A DNA stretch of 64,000 bases from Nilaparvata lugens (Eukaryota > Arthropoda > Insecta > Hemiptera > Delphacidae): positions 27,212,097 to 27,276,096 of the forward strand of contig NC_052511.1 of NCBI RefSeq assembly GCF_014356525.2, in the 5' to 3' direction. Each line of letters opens with the position of its first letter. The first letter of the stretch is position 1. The position numbers and the translations under genes are program-made. The notes beneath the pieces are model-generated. The model was not told where the DNA came from, searched no databases, and saw only the letters and a program-made list of their open reading frames with translations. Positions 49,405 through 60,486 of the stretch are shown in pieces.

Positions 49405-50475
49405 CATCAATTGAATCTCTCTCTCTCTTGGGTTAACAGCCGTAGGGCTGGTTGGCAGCAGCTCTCCATGCTTTTCTGTCGTCCGCTTTCCGCTTCAGCT
49501 CGTAGTATGATCCACATCTCATATCCCGTAGCAATTGTTTCATATACTCCAGCCTAGGTCTTCCTCTCATATTCCTTCCCTCAACCATTCCCTCCATTAT
49601 CCTTGTCAGTAGAGTGTCACGTCTGATGATGTGGCCAATCAGCTGTGCTCTTCTTTGCTTGATCCACTTCAAGAAGTTCCGGTTCTCTCCCACTCTTTCA
49701 AAAACTTGCTCATTTGTAATCATATCTCTCCAACTGATCTTCATCATTCTTCTGTAGCACCATGCCTCGAATGCAGCCAATCTTCTTTCCTCTCTCACCC
49801 CCATTGTCCACGCCTCACTTCCATATGTTGCAGTACTCCATACATACGTTTTCAACATGTTTTTTCTTACGTCGAGACTTATGTTTTTTGAGGTGAATAG
49901 ATTTTTCTTCTTATTGAAGGCAATCTTAGCCTGGGCAATTCTGCTGGCAATGTCCTTGCAGCTTCTTCCATCACTTGTGATTTTGCTACCCAGGTAATTG
50001 AACTCCTTCACTTCATTTACTACCTCATTCCTTAGCTTTACTGCTGAGCTGTTCTCTCCTGTCCTGCAACATATTAGCACTTTGGTCTTTCGGATGTTTA
50101 TTTTCAATCTAAACTCTTCCTCCATTATTCTGTCCATTTCATTCAGTGTTTTCTGTAGTTCCTCTTCACTTTCTGCCATTACTGCTATATCATCTGCAAA
50201 ACGAAGCATATCTACCGTTTCCCCATGAATTTTCACTCCTGTACAAACTTTTTCTCTCACTCTGTCGATTGCCTTTTGAATATACACATTGAACAAGTAT
50301 GGGGATAGCGCGCATCCTTGTCGTACCCCTTTTTGAATGTGTGCAGATTCCTCTTCATTTCCACTCCTAATAACTCCAATTTCTTGTTTATAGATGTTGT
50401 AGATCAGTCTTCGGTCTCTGTAGTCTATCCCAATTTGGCGAAGAATGTTGAATAGGATGTTCCAACATACATTGA
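49405..50475 (-). mobile_element. RTE-type LINE, 3' end only
   Basis: Minus strand: the coding remnant occupies 50475-49433 and the 3' end is about 49412 in a short (GA)n tail. The 5' end stops abruptly at the minisatellite 50455-50955, the usual result of incomplete reverse transcription. Confidence 0.8.
49433..50475 (-). pseudogene. RTE-like reverse transcriptase, C-terminal half
   Basis: The open frame runs from the truncation at about 50475 to a stop at 49433. The motifs in order are WNILF and DYRDRR, GVRQGCALSPYLF (RT block with fingers/palm), FADDIAVMAE (catalytic Asp-Asp), NYLGSKI, and a C-terminal region with TYGSEAW, RRMMKISW and GRPRLEY typical of arthropod RTE/craniofacial-protein-like LINEs. 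The endonuclease and RT N-terminus are missing. The frame is intact to its end, so the insertion is young. Confidence 0.88.
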
Positions 50476-50955
50476 ATATCTACACCAATATCTACGCTGA
50501 TGTCTACACCAATATCTACGCTGATGTCTACACCAATATCTATGCTGATGCCTACACCAATGTCAACGCCAATATCTACACTAATATCTACACTAATTTC
50601 AACACCAATAACTACGCCAGTATCTACACTGATGCCTATGCCAATATCAATGCCAATATCTGCTCTGATGTCAATATCTACACCAATAATTACGCCAATA
50701 TCTGCTCTGATGTCAATGTCAACGCCAATATCAACGCCAATATCTACACTAATATCTACACCAATAACAACGCCAATATCTGCTCTGATGTCAATGTCAA
50801 CGCCAATATCTACGCCAATAACTACGCCGATGCCTGTGCTGATGCCAATGCCAATATCTACGCCGATGCCTACGCCGATGCCAATGCCTGCGCCAATGTT
50901 GATGCCAATGCCAATGCCGACACCAAAGCATACGCCAATGACAATGCCAACGCTT
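50455..50955. repeat. Minisatellite based on TCTACACCAATA-type 6/12/24-bp units
   Basis: About 500 bp of repeats built from hexamers such as (T/A)C(T/A)(A/C)C(A/G) and CCAATA or CTGATG, with 24-bp higher-order units (TCTACACCAATATCTACGCTGATG-like, split here into parts). It yields long repetitive frames in several registers; none is a credible protein. Confidence 0.9.
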
Positions 50956-51289
50956 ATTGCTGACCTTGTATCTCAAACTTCAACACTACCACATTACCTG
51001 GAGGTAATTGCCATCCATGTTCACGTTTACAACTTTGAATTCAGAATAACAGTCACAGTATCATGAAAGAATTGATTCAAAAAATCCTCTCCTAAATTAT
51101 TCCTGTATGCAGAACTCTAAACCTTGAAAGCTGAGAATATCAAAAAACCAAACCTTACCTAAATTAATCCTCACCTAAATTAATCCTGTATGCAGCGTCT
51201 ATCTCTTTTCCGAAAAACAAATTACATTGTCATTTCAAGCCTGAAATGTACATTGTATAATTACAAATATGATACAAAATTTACGTGAC

Positions 51290-51450
51290 TCTGTATCGAG
51301 TTTGGTATGCAGCCGTCTACTACAAGCATGAGGTAATGCTAACTGAGATGTCACCTGTATCGAGTTTGGTATGCAGCCGTCTACTACAAGCATGAGGTAA
51401 TGCTAACTGAGATGTCACCTGTATCGAGTTTGATATGCATCAGTCGACTA
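51290..51450. repeat. 65-bp tandem repeat, two and a partial copy
   Basis: Units begin CTGTATCGAGTTTGGTATGC at about 51291 and 51356 and are nearly identical. A third, diverged, starts at 51420 and breaks off just before the right 3.3-kb repeat. Confidence 0.9.
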
Positions 51451-51464
51451 CAAGTATCAGCCCA

Positions 51465-54400
51465 AAAACAGGTCAATTGTATTACACAATGTCAAATAAA
51501 CTGATAATGAGTTCCCTCCAGATTTATTTTTCATCAATGATTAAATGAGGCTCCATCAATTACTGTTATACATTTTTTTCAATCCAAAATGAAACACTGA
51601 ATCTAATAATTATTAAATCACCATTCGATCTATTCATATAATTAGTTCATAATTGAAAATTCAAGTCAAATGAAATTATTCTTCTTTACAGTATCTTTTA
51701 TGGATTAAATGTAACTTATTGGAAATTGTTCAGAAAAATTATTTCATGCTTTTTTCTATTTGACTACTTGCTAGACAGCCATTTATTTCTGAGTACAAAA
51801 TTCATAAACTCAAATAATAAATAAATCACGAGGGAAACACAAACCCCCATTTTTATTCACTTCCTTTCAATAGTATCAACATAATTACATTTCTAGATTG
51901 TTTGTTTACTTGTAATGAATTTGATAGTAAAGAAATATAAAGACAGTAATAAATTTGTTGCGAAATCATCAGCCACTGTGTGATATATTCCAGAATAAAA
52001 ATTCCAGAAAAATCTTAGTTAAATAATTTATGCATCCTATAAAACATATTTAGTAATAGCATAGAGAAACGATAGCATTTGTTTCTCTATGGTAATAGGC
52101 TATATCAGATAATAAATATATTATTTTTGCAATAATTACTATAACCTACTTTTAGCTATAACTATATGAAAAATTACTCGTATCTACTGATACTATTCAA
52201 GCATATTATAATGATATATGGTTAAAAGAATTAATCTTTTTTCTACCTGTATGAACTAGTGACCCACTGTGTCAAAGAGCTCGTTCAAGAATTGTTTGCA
52301 TATCTTATAAAATAATTCAGATATAAAATCAAAATCTAGTCAAGGATGTGAGGAATTTCCTCCTCTTCTCACTCCAATCAACAATGCCATTAGAAAGTTT
52401 CAACTGATTAAAAAAGTGATGATTGCAGTTTTACCATTTTTTTGCAATTCCACTGTTAATCAAGGGTCTCTAAAACGAGGCTCATACATCATAGAAACTC
52501 ATGATTGGTTCTAAATTTTATCCTATAGGAGCTCAGTTGCCTTCAATATTTATCTTTAACTACTGTTTTCTATCTTAGAACTACCGAGATCATGAATATG
52601 AGGAGAATATTATCTTCAATCTCTTGATGTTTTCAAGTGATTGAATCATACCGTGCATCCAGTATGTCCAAGTGCACTATGAATGAAAATGATAAAATCA
52701 ACAGGATTTTTTGTGTTTCAAGTTTTATCAACATGGTCGAACTTGATTAGCAGATTCAGCCACAAAGTTTCTTCTAAAAGGTCATGAAGATTATTCCAAA
52801 ATTGATTTACGATTTTAGTTTTGCTCTCTATTGCTTTACTTATAATTTTGTATTATATCAAGCAAAGGAAATACATTTACAACAAAAATACACATACATA
52901 ATAACAGGGGTCGGTAAATCTTTTTAAAGAGTATCAATCAATTTCCTCCTTATCATAATATACAATGAAACTGGATATTATTTTACTGAATCCTTAAAAG
53001 ATAGTGGCTCTTATAAGTTTATAATGAGAGAAATTCATTGAATTTTCAAATCAATTCCTCTTCCACAATCTCCTGCTCGTCAGCTCGCATACTGGCATTC
53101 ATAGTTGATATGCAAAATTAGAACTTTCCACTGGGTACAGTTCATGAAAAAGGTTAACAATCTTTGGCTATTCAATGGAAAAAAAGTAACTGAAACAATA
53201 TTATTGTTAATGAGCAGCTGACATAATTTTTATAATCATTTTAGAACAATAATGGAAGAATATAATACTGCATTACACAGCACCTCAAGAACATGTCATA
53301 ATTAAAATTATTCCATGCTCTTTCTGAATTTTCAAGTTCAAAATCGCAATTGTGGATTAAATAAGATAGATTTAAATTGTTTCAATTATTAAATTGAAGT
53401 ACATAATGAAATAAAGTTTGGATTATGCTACATTTTTATAAAGGACAATACTTTATCTGACCACTGATTCACTTCCTATTGTTTTATTGTTCTTGTTGAT
53501 TACAAATAAAAATTAATCCACTTTGTCATTGGAGACACAGCGCTCATGCAATCTGGAGAGTTGAGAGTAGCAAGTGATTAGAATAAGAATAAAGCATGTC
53601 CAGTCTATGTATTATTAGCAAAACAATGACATGCAGACCCCAAGCCTCTAGAATGCTGCCAGCAGTTGTTTTGCTGGGGGGAGAGAGTGGTGTGAACTGG
53701 TTTGTTGGAGAGGAAAGTGTAGGATGCCAATGACTCCCCACTACATGCCCCTACAACAGCACTAATCCTGCTCAGACAGAAATCGTCATTTGCGTATACA
53801 AGCGCTTTCTACCGGTATAGGTTGATACTGCACATTAGGCGAAACAATAACCGGTAAGAGTGTTCTCTCTGTTTCCTTCTACTTTGTGGTGTGAGTTAGT
53901 TTTGTTGGATTTCTGGTTGATGCATCTTAATATCTCTTCCAGACTGAATATTGATATTAGATGAATGATGTAATATTACATTTTTTTCTCGATTGGAATC
54001 GAATCTTCAATTCGAGATCTATAAAACTTTATAGTAAATATCAGAGTAATCGATATACAGACAACTTTTTGACTGAGAATTTATCGTAAATGATTGTGTT
54101 GCATGTTCCATGGTGCCACCGAGGCTGAGTTGACAGAATTAACAGATAAATGGATTATTTAAATAGAGATGATATATAAAAAATTAAAATTATAGTTTCA
54201 AAATAAAGTTTTATTGAGAACAAATGTAAAATGTGAATTCTAAACTTGTAATTTATAATTTTTTGGTGACGTGTCCATGACGTAGACACAGTGATTTTGA
54301 GATGTGGTTTTTGTTCTGACAAGGAGGCTTCCTTCTTCTCTAAAAATGATGGCTGGCTGCGTGTGTTCTAATTTTGTGCTCTCTGAATATTTTCTGTTTA

Positions 54401-54776
54401 AGTGAACTATTGATGTTTTAAATTGAGTTTTGAACAGTTTATGGTGTTCTATTTTGTCTATAATTAATTGATTTGTGTGTCTACAAGCCTATAGCCATCG
54501 TTTTTCAACTATATAAGTGGATAAGTATTTAGCTCGTAATGATTTTAGATGCTTAAGCGTGTAAGATATTGTTCTTTGTGTATTTGTGTAGTATATTGCC
54601 AAAATTCTTCTGAAGATTATAAGTTGATTTGCTCTGAAAACTGGATTTCTCATTCATAGGCGATAGATCCATTCATAGTTTATCAAGAATCTATTACGTT
54701 GGAGCCGATAACTTTCATTAGGTTAATAGGTGAAAAATGCTATCCAACCGAATTAGGAGAAATTGGTAGCATGGCA
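51465..54776. repeat. 3.3-kb direct repeat, right copy
   Basis: Same orientation as 42969-46282, offset by 8494-8496 bp. Identity starts at AAAACAGGTCAATTG and ends at GGTAGCATGGCA. Immediately before the start is an A-rich CCCAAAAACAGG, a poor polypurine tract. Three bases after its end a foldback element begins. Confidence 0.93.
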
Positions 54777-54779
54777 ATG

Positions 54780-55004
54780 ACTAGCCGTCAGGCTCGCTTC
54801 GCTCACCATATACATCTAGCCAGGGGGCTCCGCCCCCTGGACCCCCAACTGGATCGTCCAAGAATGAGATCAGCAGGCTCGCTTCACTCGCCTGCATTTT
54901 TCATTTGAGCATTTTTATCATATGTTTAGGACAATCCAGTTGGGGGTTCAGACTAAACGTCTGGCTAAACGGATATGGCAAGCGAAGCAAGCCTGACGGC
55001 TAGT
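54780..55004. mobile_element. 225-bp foldback with GC-rich hairpins
   Basis: Ends ACTAGCCGTCAGGCTCGCTT and the inverse, alignable for about 32 bp. The inner pair CCCCAACTGGAT / ATCCAGTTGGGG is also inverted. A perfect hairpin GGGGGCTCCGCCCCC lies at about 54823-54838. Markedly GC-rich against the surroundings. No clear target duplication. Confidence 0.8.
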
Positions 55005-55487
55005 AATATAATATTCCCAGGATTGAAGTAGCAGTGCCCAATCAATTATTTTTCCGCGATAAATGCATTTAAATCTTCAACTTGGTGCCAACCTAACAAA
55101 TTCAACTCAACTTAATACCAACCTGACAAAATTATTAATTTAGTTGCCAGTTAACAACTGTTTCGAAGAGGTACTCTATCTAGATTATAGTTCTATAGTA
55201 ACATATGATATGGAAATTTCAATTATAATTAAGAGATTGGGAGAAGAAGAATATACATGCTGAAAGACGAACTTCAAACCCTTAAAAACAACCCTTAGAG
55301 TTGGAATATTGCCAAAAGATTTCTTAGTGCGCCTCTAAAGGGCCAACTGAACATACCTACCAAATTTGAACGTTTTTGGTCCAGTAGATTTTTAGTTATG
55401 CGAGTGAGTGAGTGAGTGAGTGAGTCAGTCAGTCAGTCAGTCAGTGAGTGAGTGCCATTTCGCTTTTATATATATAGATTACTGCTA
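55005..55487. repeat. Dispersed repeat ending in a tetranucleotide array
   Basis: From about 55300 a dispersed repeat reads into (GAGT)n(CAGT)n (55398-55455), then CATTTCGCTTTTATATATAT. The rest is gene-free. I recall this ending from insect repeats but cannot name the element. Confidence 0.5.
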
Positions 55488-55702
55488 TAGTGAGGTCCAC
55501 GTTATAATGGCAGTGGATGAAGATAGAAGAATAGCGATGCCAATTCTCTGCATTAATTAATTATATTTCTACACTAACAAAAACATAATTGGCATCATTG
55601 TGGACCTAGAAAAGGATAGTACCACCGGCTTTGTCGAATGATGGACAAGGATAGCAAAACCAAAGTTGATCAAATACTGTCATTATAAGGTGGACCTCAC
55701 TT
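55488..55702. mobile_element. MITE, 'TAGTGAGGTCC' family, copy C
   Basis: 215 bp, TA on both sides (55486-55487, 55703-55704); the right end is mutated to CTCACTT. Same inner orientation as copies A and D. Confidence 0.88.
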
Positions 55703-56039
55703 TACAAACACAACTATCTAGCTAACGTCTGTAGATAATGATGTTTTGTGACATTTCACATAGATTATTTCACATAGTGGTTTGCCTAGTCTGACAATGG
55801 ATCCTCAAATTCCTATCAACCTAGACAAAAAACTATTTTTTAGTATTTCTAATCTGTGCTTTCTGCTGCTTAAATCCAAATTAATGAGTTGTAATGGATA
55901 TTATCCAGCACCAGATATTATCCAGGATATTATTATAATGTATAACAAATATGTTTCAACTCATGAAAACAAATTTCAAATGTCATAGCTCTCATGTCCT
56001 CATTCTAATTCAGTATTCAGTAATTCAGTATATTCAGTC

Positions 56040-57247
56040 CATGACCGGCAGTTGCCAGACAGACTTTGCAAAATATAAAACAATCAATACACAAATAACG
56101 AGAGATGGCTGCAGATAGGTTGTTTCATGTGGCTTTGTAGATGGACTGCAATACTAACTCATGAAACAATCTCAAACTGGTCTACAAGTCCACTGGTCTC
56201 ATCATCTCTCAATGAGTAGAGAGGGTAGTTGATGAGTTTTTCACATACCAGCCTACAAAACTTCCCATACTCCAGCTCACGAACACAAATTGGCAGTCTG
56301 TTGAAAATTTTTAGCATTCGTGTGCTTTTGATAGTCTGGAGTAGGGCAGGTCAATGTTGCCCCGTCTTCTGATATTGTGGTGGTGCAGCTGGCCCCTCTC
56401 CTGGTAGGCATGAACCTCACTCCTTAGGAGCCGTAGGGAGCTATACATGTACTAACTGTACACTGTCAGTATTTTCATACGTTTGAAGATTGGCTGGCAG
56501 TGCTCCAGGTAATGCGATGACGTGATGACATGAAGAAATTTCTTCTGTAGAAGGAGAATCCTTTCACAGCTAGCCGCATGGCCCCATAGTACTATTCCGT
56601 AGCTTATATGACTATGGAACAGCCCATGGTAGGCTGTAATTAAGTAGATGGCAGGCACATGTTGCTTCAGCTTCCACATAAAAAACGTCACCCTGGCCAG
56701 TCAATTGCACAGCATGCCAATATGTTGATCCCACGATAGAGTGGGGTCCATCACAAAACCCAAGAGTTTGACCTCCGCCTCACCATGAGCCTGACCACGC
56801 TTTAAGATGCACAACAGGTTCTGTGTTTCCCCTCATTTTGACACAGTTTGTTTGATTTAAACTACTGGCAAGCCTCTATCATCAGTGAACAATAAGGCTC
56901 TTCCATGCACACTGAAGTCGTTGATGAATACAAGGAACAACAGAGGACCAAGAATCGATCCCTCCATAGATCACCTCCTTCGACCGTGATTCCGCACCAT
57001 TCACCGATGTGACCTGCATTCTATTGGAGAGGTAATCCTCCATGGTTTTCAGAGGAACTCCACTTATCCCATACCTCTTCATTTTACCCAATAGTATGTC
57101 ATGCGAGAACAAGTCGAATGCCTTGGTCAAATCACACAAAGCAATGGAGACCAACTGCCTGCCCTCCATTGCCTCAAGAACCAACTCCACTAAACACCGC
57201 ACAGCTCCCGTGGTTGATCTCCCCTGACGGAATCCATACTGGTGAGG
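56040..57247 (-). pseudogene. LINE reverse-transcriptase fragment, frameshifted
   Basis: Minus strand: from 57247 the frame reads QYGFRQGRSTTGAVRC, then LCDLTKAFDLFSHDILL. Near 56970 the SILGPLLFLVFINDFSV segment follows in another frame, the second Asp-Asp block reading TDD there. A C-terminal piece (56452-56691; SYGIVLWGHA, RILLLQKK) follows, then 3' UTR. Similar in kind to, but diverged from, the intronic LINE at 9560-11790. The 5' end abuts half of a MITE. Confidence 0.8.
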
Positions 57248-57394
57248 ATTAATTACACTTCTACATTGTTAAAAACGGATTTGGAAACATTGTGGAGCAA
57301 GAAAACGATAGTGGTATGTGTTTTGTCAAATGATAGACAAGGATGGTAACACAAAAGTTGATAAAATACTGCCATTATAACGTGGACCTCACTA
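57248..57394. mobile_element. MITE, 'TAGTGAGGTCC' family, copy D, left part missing
   Basis: The right end is complete (ATTATAACGTGGACCTCACTA, TA following). The left ~70 bp are absent and replaced by LINE sequence. The sequence fits copy B in inverse orientation. Confidence 0.82.
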
Positions 57395-57814
57395 TAGAAG
57401 GTACGGTAGTTATCATTTGGTATTTCTAACCTCTTTTGGATTGTGAAACAGAGGAATCTATGAGCAATACATTGTAATACACATGTGGAGTTCCCTTATT
57501 TCTTGGAGGTTTTAAGGGGGATGCACACTGGAGAAATGCATTTCATTTCAATGCAACTCAAATAATCGGTTTCCTCTAGCTGTAGTTTCATGTTTCGCAT
57601 CAAGAAATTGTGTGATTTTGGAAATTTGTGTAAGTTGTAGAAAAACGCCCGTGCCTTTATGACTTATTTCAAAAAAGATGTCTTTTCTTTTTGGTAAGAG
57701 GGGCATTATATAGTGTTGTCAAGTTTTTTGATAATGGAACCTTACAATAATATAAGAAATTACTCATACATGAGTAATGTATGATTGATGTAGTAGCCTA
57801 CTGTATGGCATATA

Positions 57815-60304
57815 CAGGGCCGGCGAGAGCAATCGCGGGCCCCAGGGCTGGACCTAATCCGGGCCCCTAGGTATGATATGCATGAAGGCGTTTTGTTTGT
57901 GTGGGGTACCGGGGGTCTAGGGATACTCCCCAGTCCCTGAGAACAATGTTGAATTACAGATAAAATAACTCATTTTGGTGTAATCTAGACCTGTTTTCAC
58001 TTATTCATTCATAAATTATCTTTTCAGGCTGTTTCATATTTAAGTAAACCACAAATTTAGGCACTCATTGAAGAAATACAAAATGGTTTTAATTGAAACC
58101 TTTTCAAAAAAAAATTATACAATAGAAAATTTAAATTAAAGCATCACAGATACCGTATGTAAATGTTGAATTAATTGAATAGACAATGGTATTTAAAAAA
58201 GAAAAATACAACATGTTTTGATTGGAGAAATTGATTTATTAATCCATATACATAATTATTACATATAATTCACATAGAGAAATTATGATTATACATAATT
58301 GATTTTTTTCCATTTTTCAAAGTAAACAACACTTTCCGTCAATTAAAGTCTTTAATCTAACCATGATTACAACAAAACTCCTCTTCTGGCTTTTCTTGAC
58401 ACAAATTTGTCAATTATTCTATCTACATTTGCTCATTTTACTAGGTCCATTTCCACCGCCAAAACACCTAGGCTTGACAACCTGTTTTGGCACATTGTTG
58501 AGCATAGAACGTTTTTTATTCTGTTTAATACTGAAAATGAACGTTCTGCACTGGCGACTGTGGCTGGAATTGTGGAAAAAATTCTCAAGGCAACAGTAAG
58601 ATTTGGGAATAAAGATTCTAAATTGAAGAGTTTAATTTTATTGAGAAGTTCAAAGGGTAAAAGTTTTTTTCCACCAAAGTTTGCTTCATATATTTGCTTC
58701 AGACTCACCAGTTCCTCAAGAAGATCGGTTCCCAGATCCTTTTGGTGTCGTTGTACTAGTTCAGCAGATTTAGTTTCGATCAGGTCATCTGGCATTTCTT
58801 TGAATGACCACAAAACAGAAAAGTTACTACACAAATCGCTGACTGACTTGAAACACACTGTCATGTCCCCAATGACACTGTCCAAAATGACATTAAAAAC
58901 TTTGTTCTTAAAAGTGGTCTTTGCATAAAGTTCATGTTCCGTATTGTCATCACACACCTCGTCATCCTCGTCAGCTGCTCTTTTTTGTTTCCTACTTCTT
59001 TTCTCTTCCTCTTCAAGTTGCTGCGGCCACCCTATGTTTTCAGCAACGACCAAAACTTCATTGAAGATTTTATCCCAACCATCATTCTGCAAAACTTTCA
59101 AATCTTCTATCAATTGACTTAGATTCTTTGACGCTACATCTAAGGTTTCACCACGGTTCTGTAAAACTCTGTTGACTGTGTCAATGGGTTTCAATATTTT
59201 GTACCAAACCGATGCAAGAAGAAGGCAGTTGAAGCTCTTGAAGTATTTCTTCAGTCCCCCTACGTCTCGACGACATTCTGCTGTCAAATTTAGTTTGATC
59301 ACTTCCTCAAGTGCTTCTACTATTCCAGAAAGATGAGGTGCAACAGGTCTTACACTATCCACTCTTGCTGACCATCGTGTTTTTGACATGGAGTGAAGAG
59401 ATCCGGGTATTCTATTTTTCAAAATATCCCACCTCTGGGGGCTTGAACTGAAAATGTTGAATAACTTTTGGACAGCCCCAAAAAAAGTTATAGCCGCTGG
59501 ACAGCACTCCGCTGCTTGTTCACCACAAAGGTTTAAGGAGTGACAAGTGCACACAGAGTAAACAGCTTCGCTGTTGGCTGATAATATGAAAGCCTGAGCT
59601 CCTTTATAGGCACCTTTCAAGTTACTTCCATTGTCGTACCCTTGGCCTTTACAGTCTTCTATAGGGATTTCATAGCGTTTCAAAGTACTCAAGATAAGCT
59701 CAGCAATATCTTTGCCACTCTTTTTTGTGCAATCAGCAAAACATAGAGGTCGTTCTTGCACTTTGTAGGGTTCACTTTCTTCTTCGGTTTCATGCACGTA
59801 TCTCAAAATAAATGCTGTCTGTTCAATGTAAGCTGAATCAGGTGATTCAAATGGAACAGAAACGGAACGATAGAACTATCCATGAAACCGCACAGAAAAT
59901 TGACAGCGTGCCACAGACATAAGTAAACAAAGAAGCTAGACAGATACACTGCCATTGGCCGCGATGACGGCTAGTGCAGTGTTGCCAATGCTGCATGCTG
60001 CTACCTCGCAGACTTGATAATACCCACCGGGCGGCCGGGCCGGACCTGCGGGCCACCACAGTACTAAAACCCCTCACCTTCAAATTTACCGTTTCTTTTC
60101 TTCTATTCTACAATAGAAGAAAAACTCAAGTTTTGCCCTACTGATTAATGCATTACACCCAACTTTATTTTTAGATAAGAAGTCTGTTAAAGGAAATATT
60201 GCCCGATCAAAAAGACCGCTGATTTGTATTTTAAACCAGACCTAGGGCCCCGGATCGGGCCCCGGGGCTGTAGCCCTCCCTACCCCTCCCTGTCACCGGC
60301 CCTG
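57815..60304 (-). mobile_element. hAT DNA transposon with 8-bp target duplication
   Basis: GGCATATA flanks exactly (57807-57814 and 60305-60312). Termini CAGGGCCGGCGAGAG and inverse of CAGGGCCGGTGACAG. 2490 bp. The transposase gene is on the minus strand and lacks its N-terminal half, so the copy is non-autonomous. Confidence 0.94.
58433..59869 (-). pseudogene. hAT transposase (ZMYM1/DUF4371-like), N-terminus missing
   Basis: The minus frame is open from just after a stop at about 59872 to 58433, roughly 478 codons. It starts in mid-domain (SPDSAYIEQTAFILRYVHE). QGYDNGSNLKG holds the second acidic catalytic residue, CTCHSLNLCG the insertion-domain Cys/His region, and the C-terminus (TVASAERSFSVLNRIKN) is the hAT dimerisation domain. 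The zinc-finger/DUF4371 N-terminus with the first catalytic Asp is absent and would normally lie upstream. The rest is uninterrupted. It would cut and paste the element. Confidence 0.88.
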
Positions 60305-60404
60305 GGCATATATGTTTTATGTTTTGATTTTACTTTTGATGATACACTTTTTGATACAATTAACTTTTTGTACAACAATGTGTGAATAAAGAATTTTATT
60401 GATT

Positions 60405-60486
60405 GACTTTAAACTGAAGGAGTACAGCAACAGGGAGAAAGTACAGATTGCATGGGAAGCAGTTGCAAAAGAAGTGAACAATTCAG
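60405..60486 (+). pseudogene. MADF-domain exon remnant
   Basis: Reads DFKLKEYSNREKVQIAWEAV with AKEVNNS up to a GT donor at 60487, the second half of a MADF domain. Its first half is not seen; the DNA before it (GTGTGAATAAAGAATTTTATT) looks like a LINE tail, so an insertion may have removed it. With 6965-7275 this is the second MADF remnant in a TIR element here. Confidence 0.6.

Larger units (their letters stand above)
46283..51464 (+). mobile_element. 5.2-kb interior between the 3.3-kb repeats (LARD-like?)
   Basis: The order is a leader with TGGTGTGGGACTCAAACTAC (46299), a gag-like coiled-coil ORF (46450-47250), 2.1 kb of AT-rich DNA, an RTE-type LINE tail (49405-50475), a minisatellite (50455-50955) and a tandem repeat (51290-51450). 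The arrangement resembles a large LTR-retrotransposon derivative with internal genes lost. No RT, RNase H or integrase of LTR type is found, and no target duplication flanks the pair. Confidence 0.5.

Noticed and set aside
50445..51066. 172- and 188-codon Asn/Tyr- and Ser/Thr/Pro-rich frames
   Set aside because: Translations of the minisatellite in two registers; not a protein gene.
50455..51450. CRISPR-like repeat-spacer pattern
   Set aside because: Units are contiguous tandem repeats with no unique spacers, in a eukaryotic genome.
55782..55988. 68-codon frame between a MITE and a LINE
   Set aside because: Short, no motif, no splice evidence.
58363..58928. Plus-strand frames at the hAT
   Set aside because: Antisense shadows of the transposase, which has clear motifs on the minus strand.
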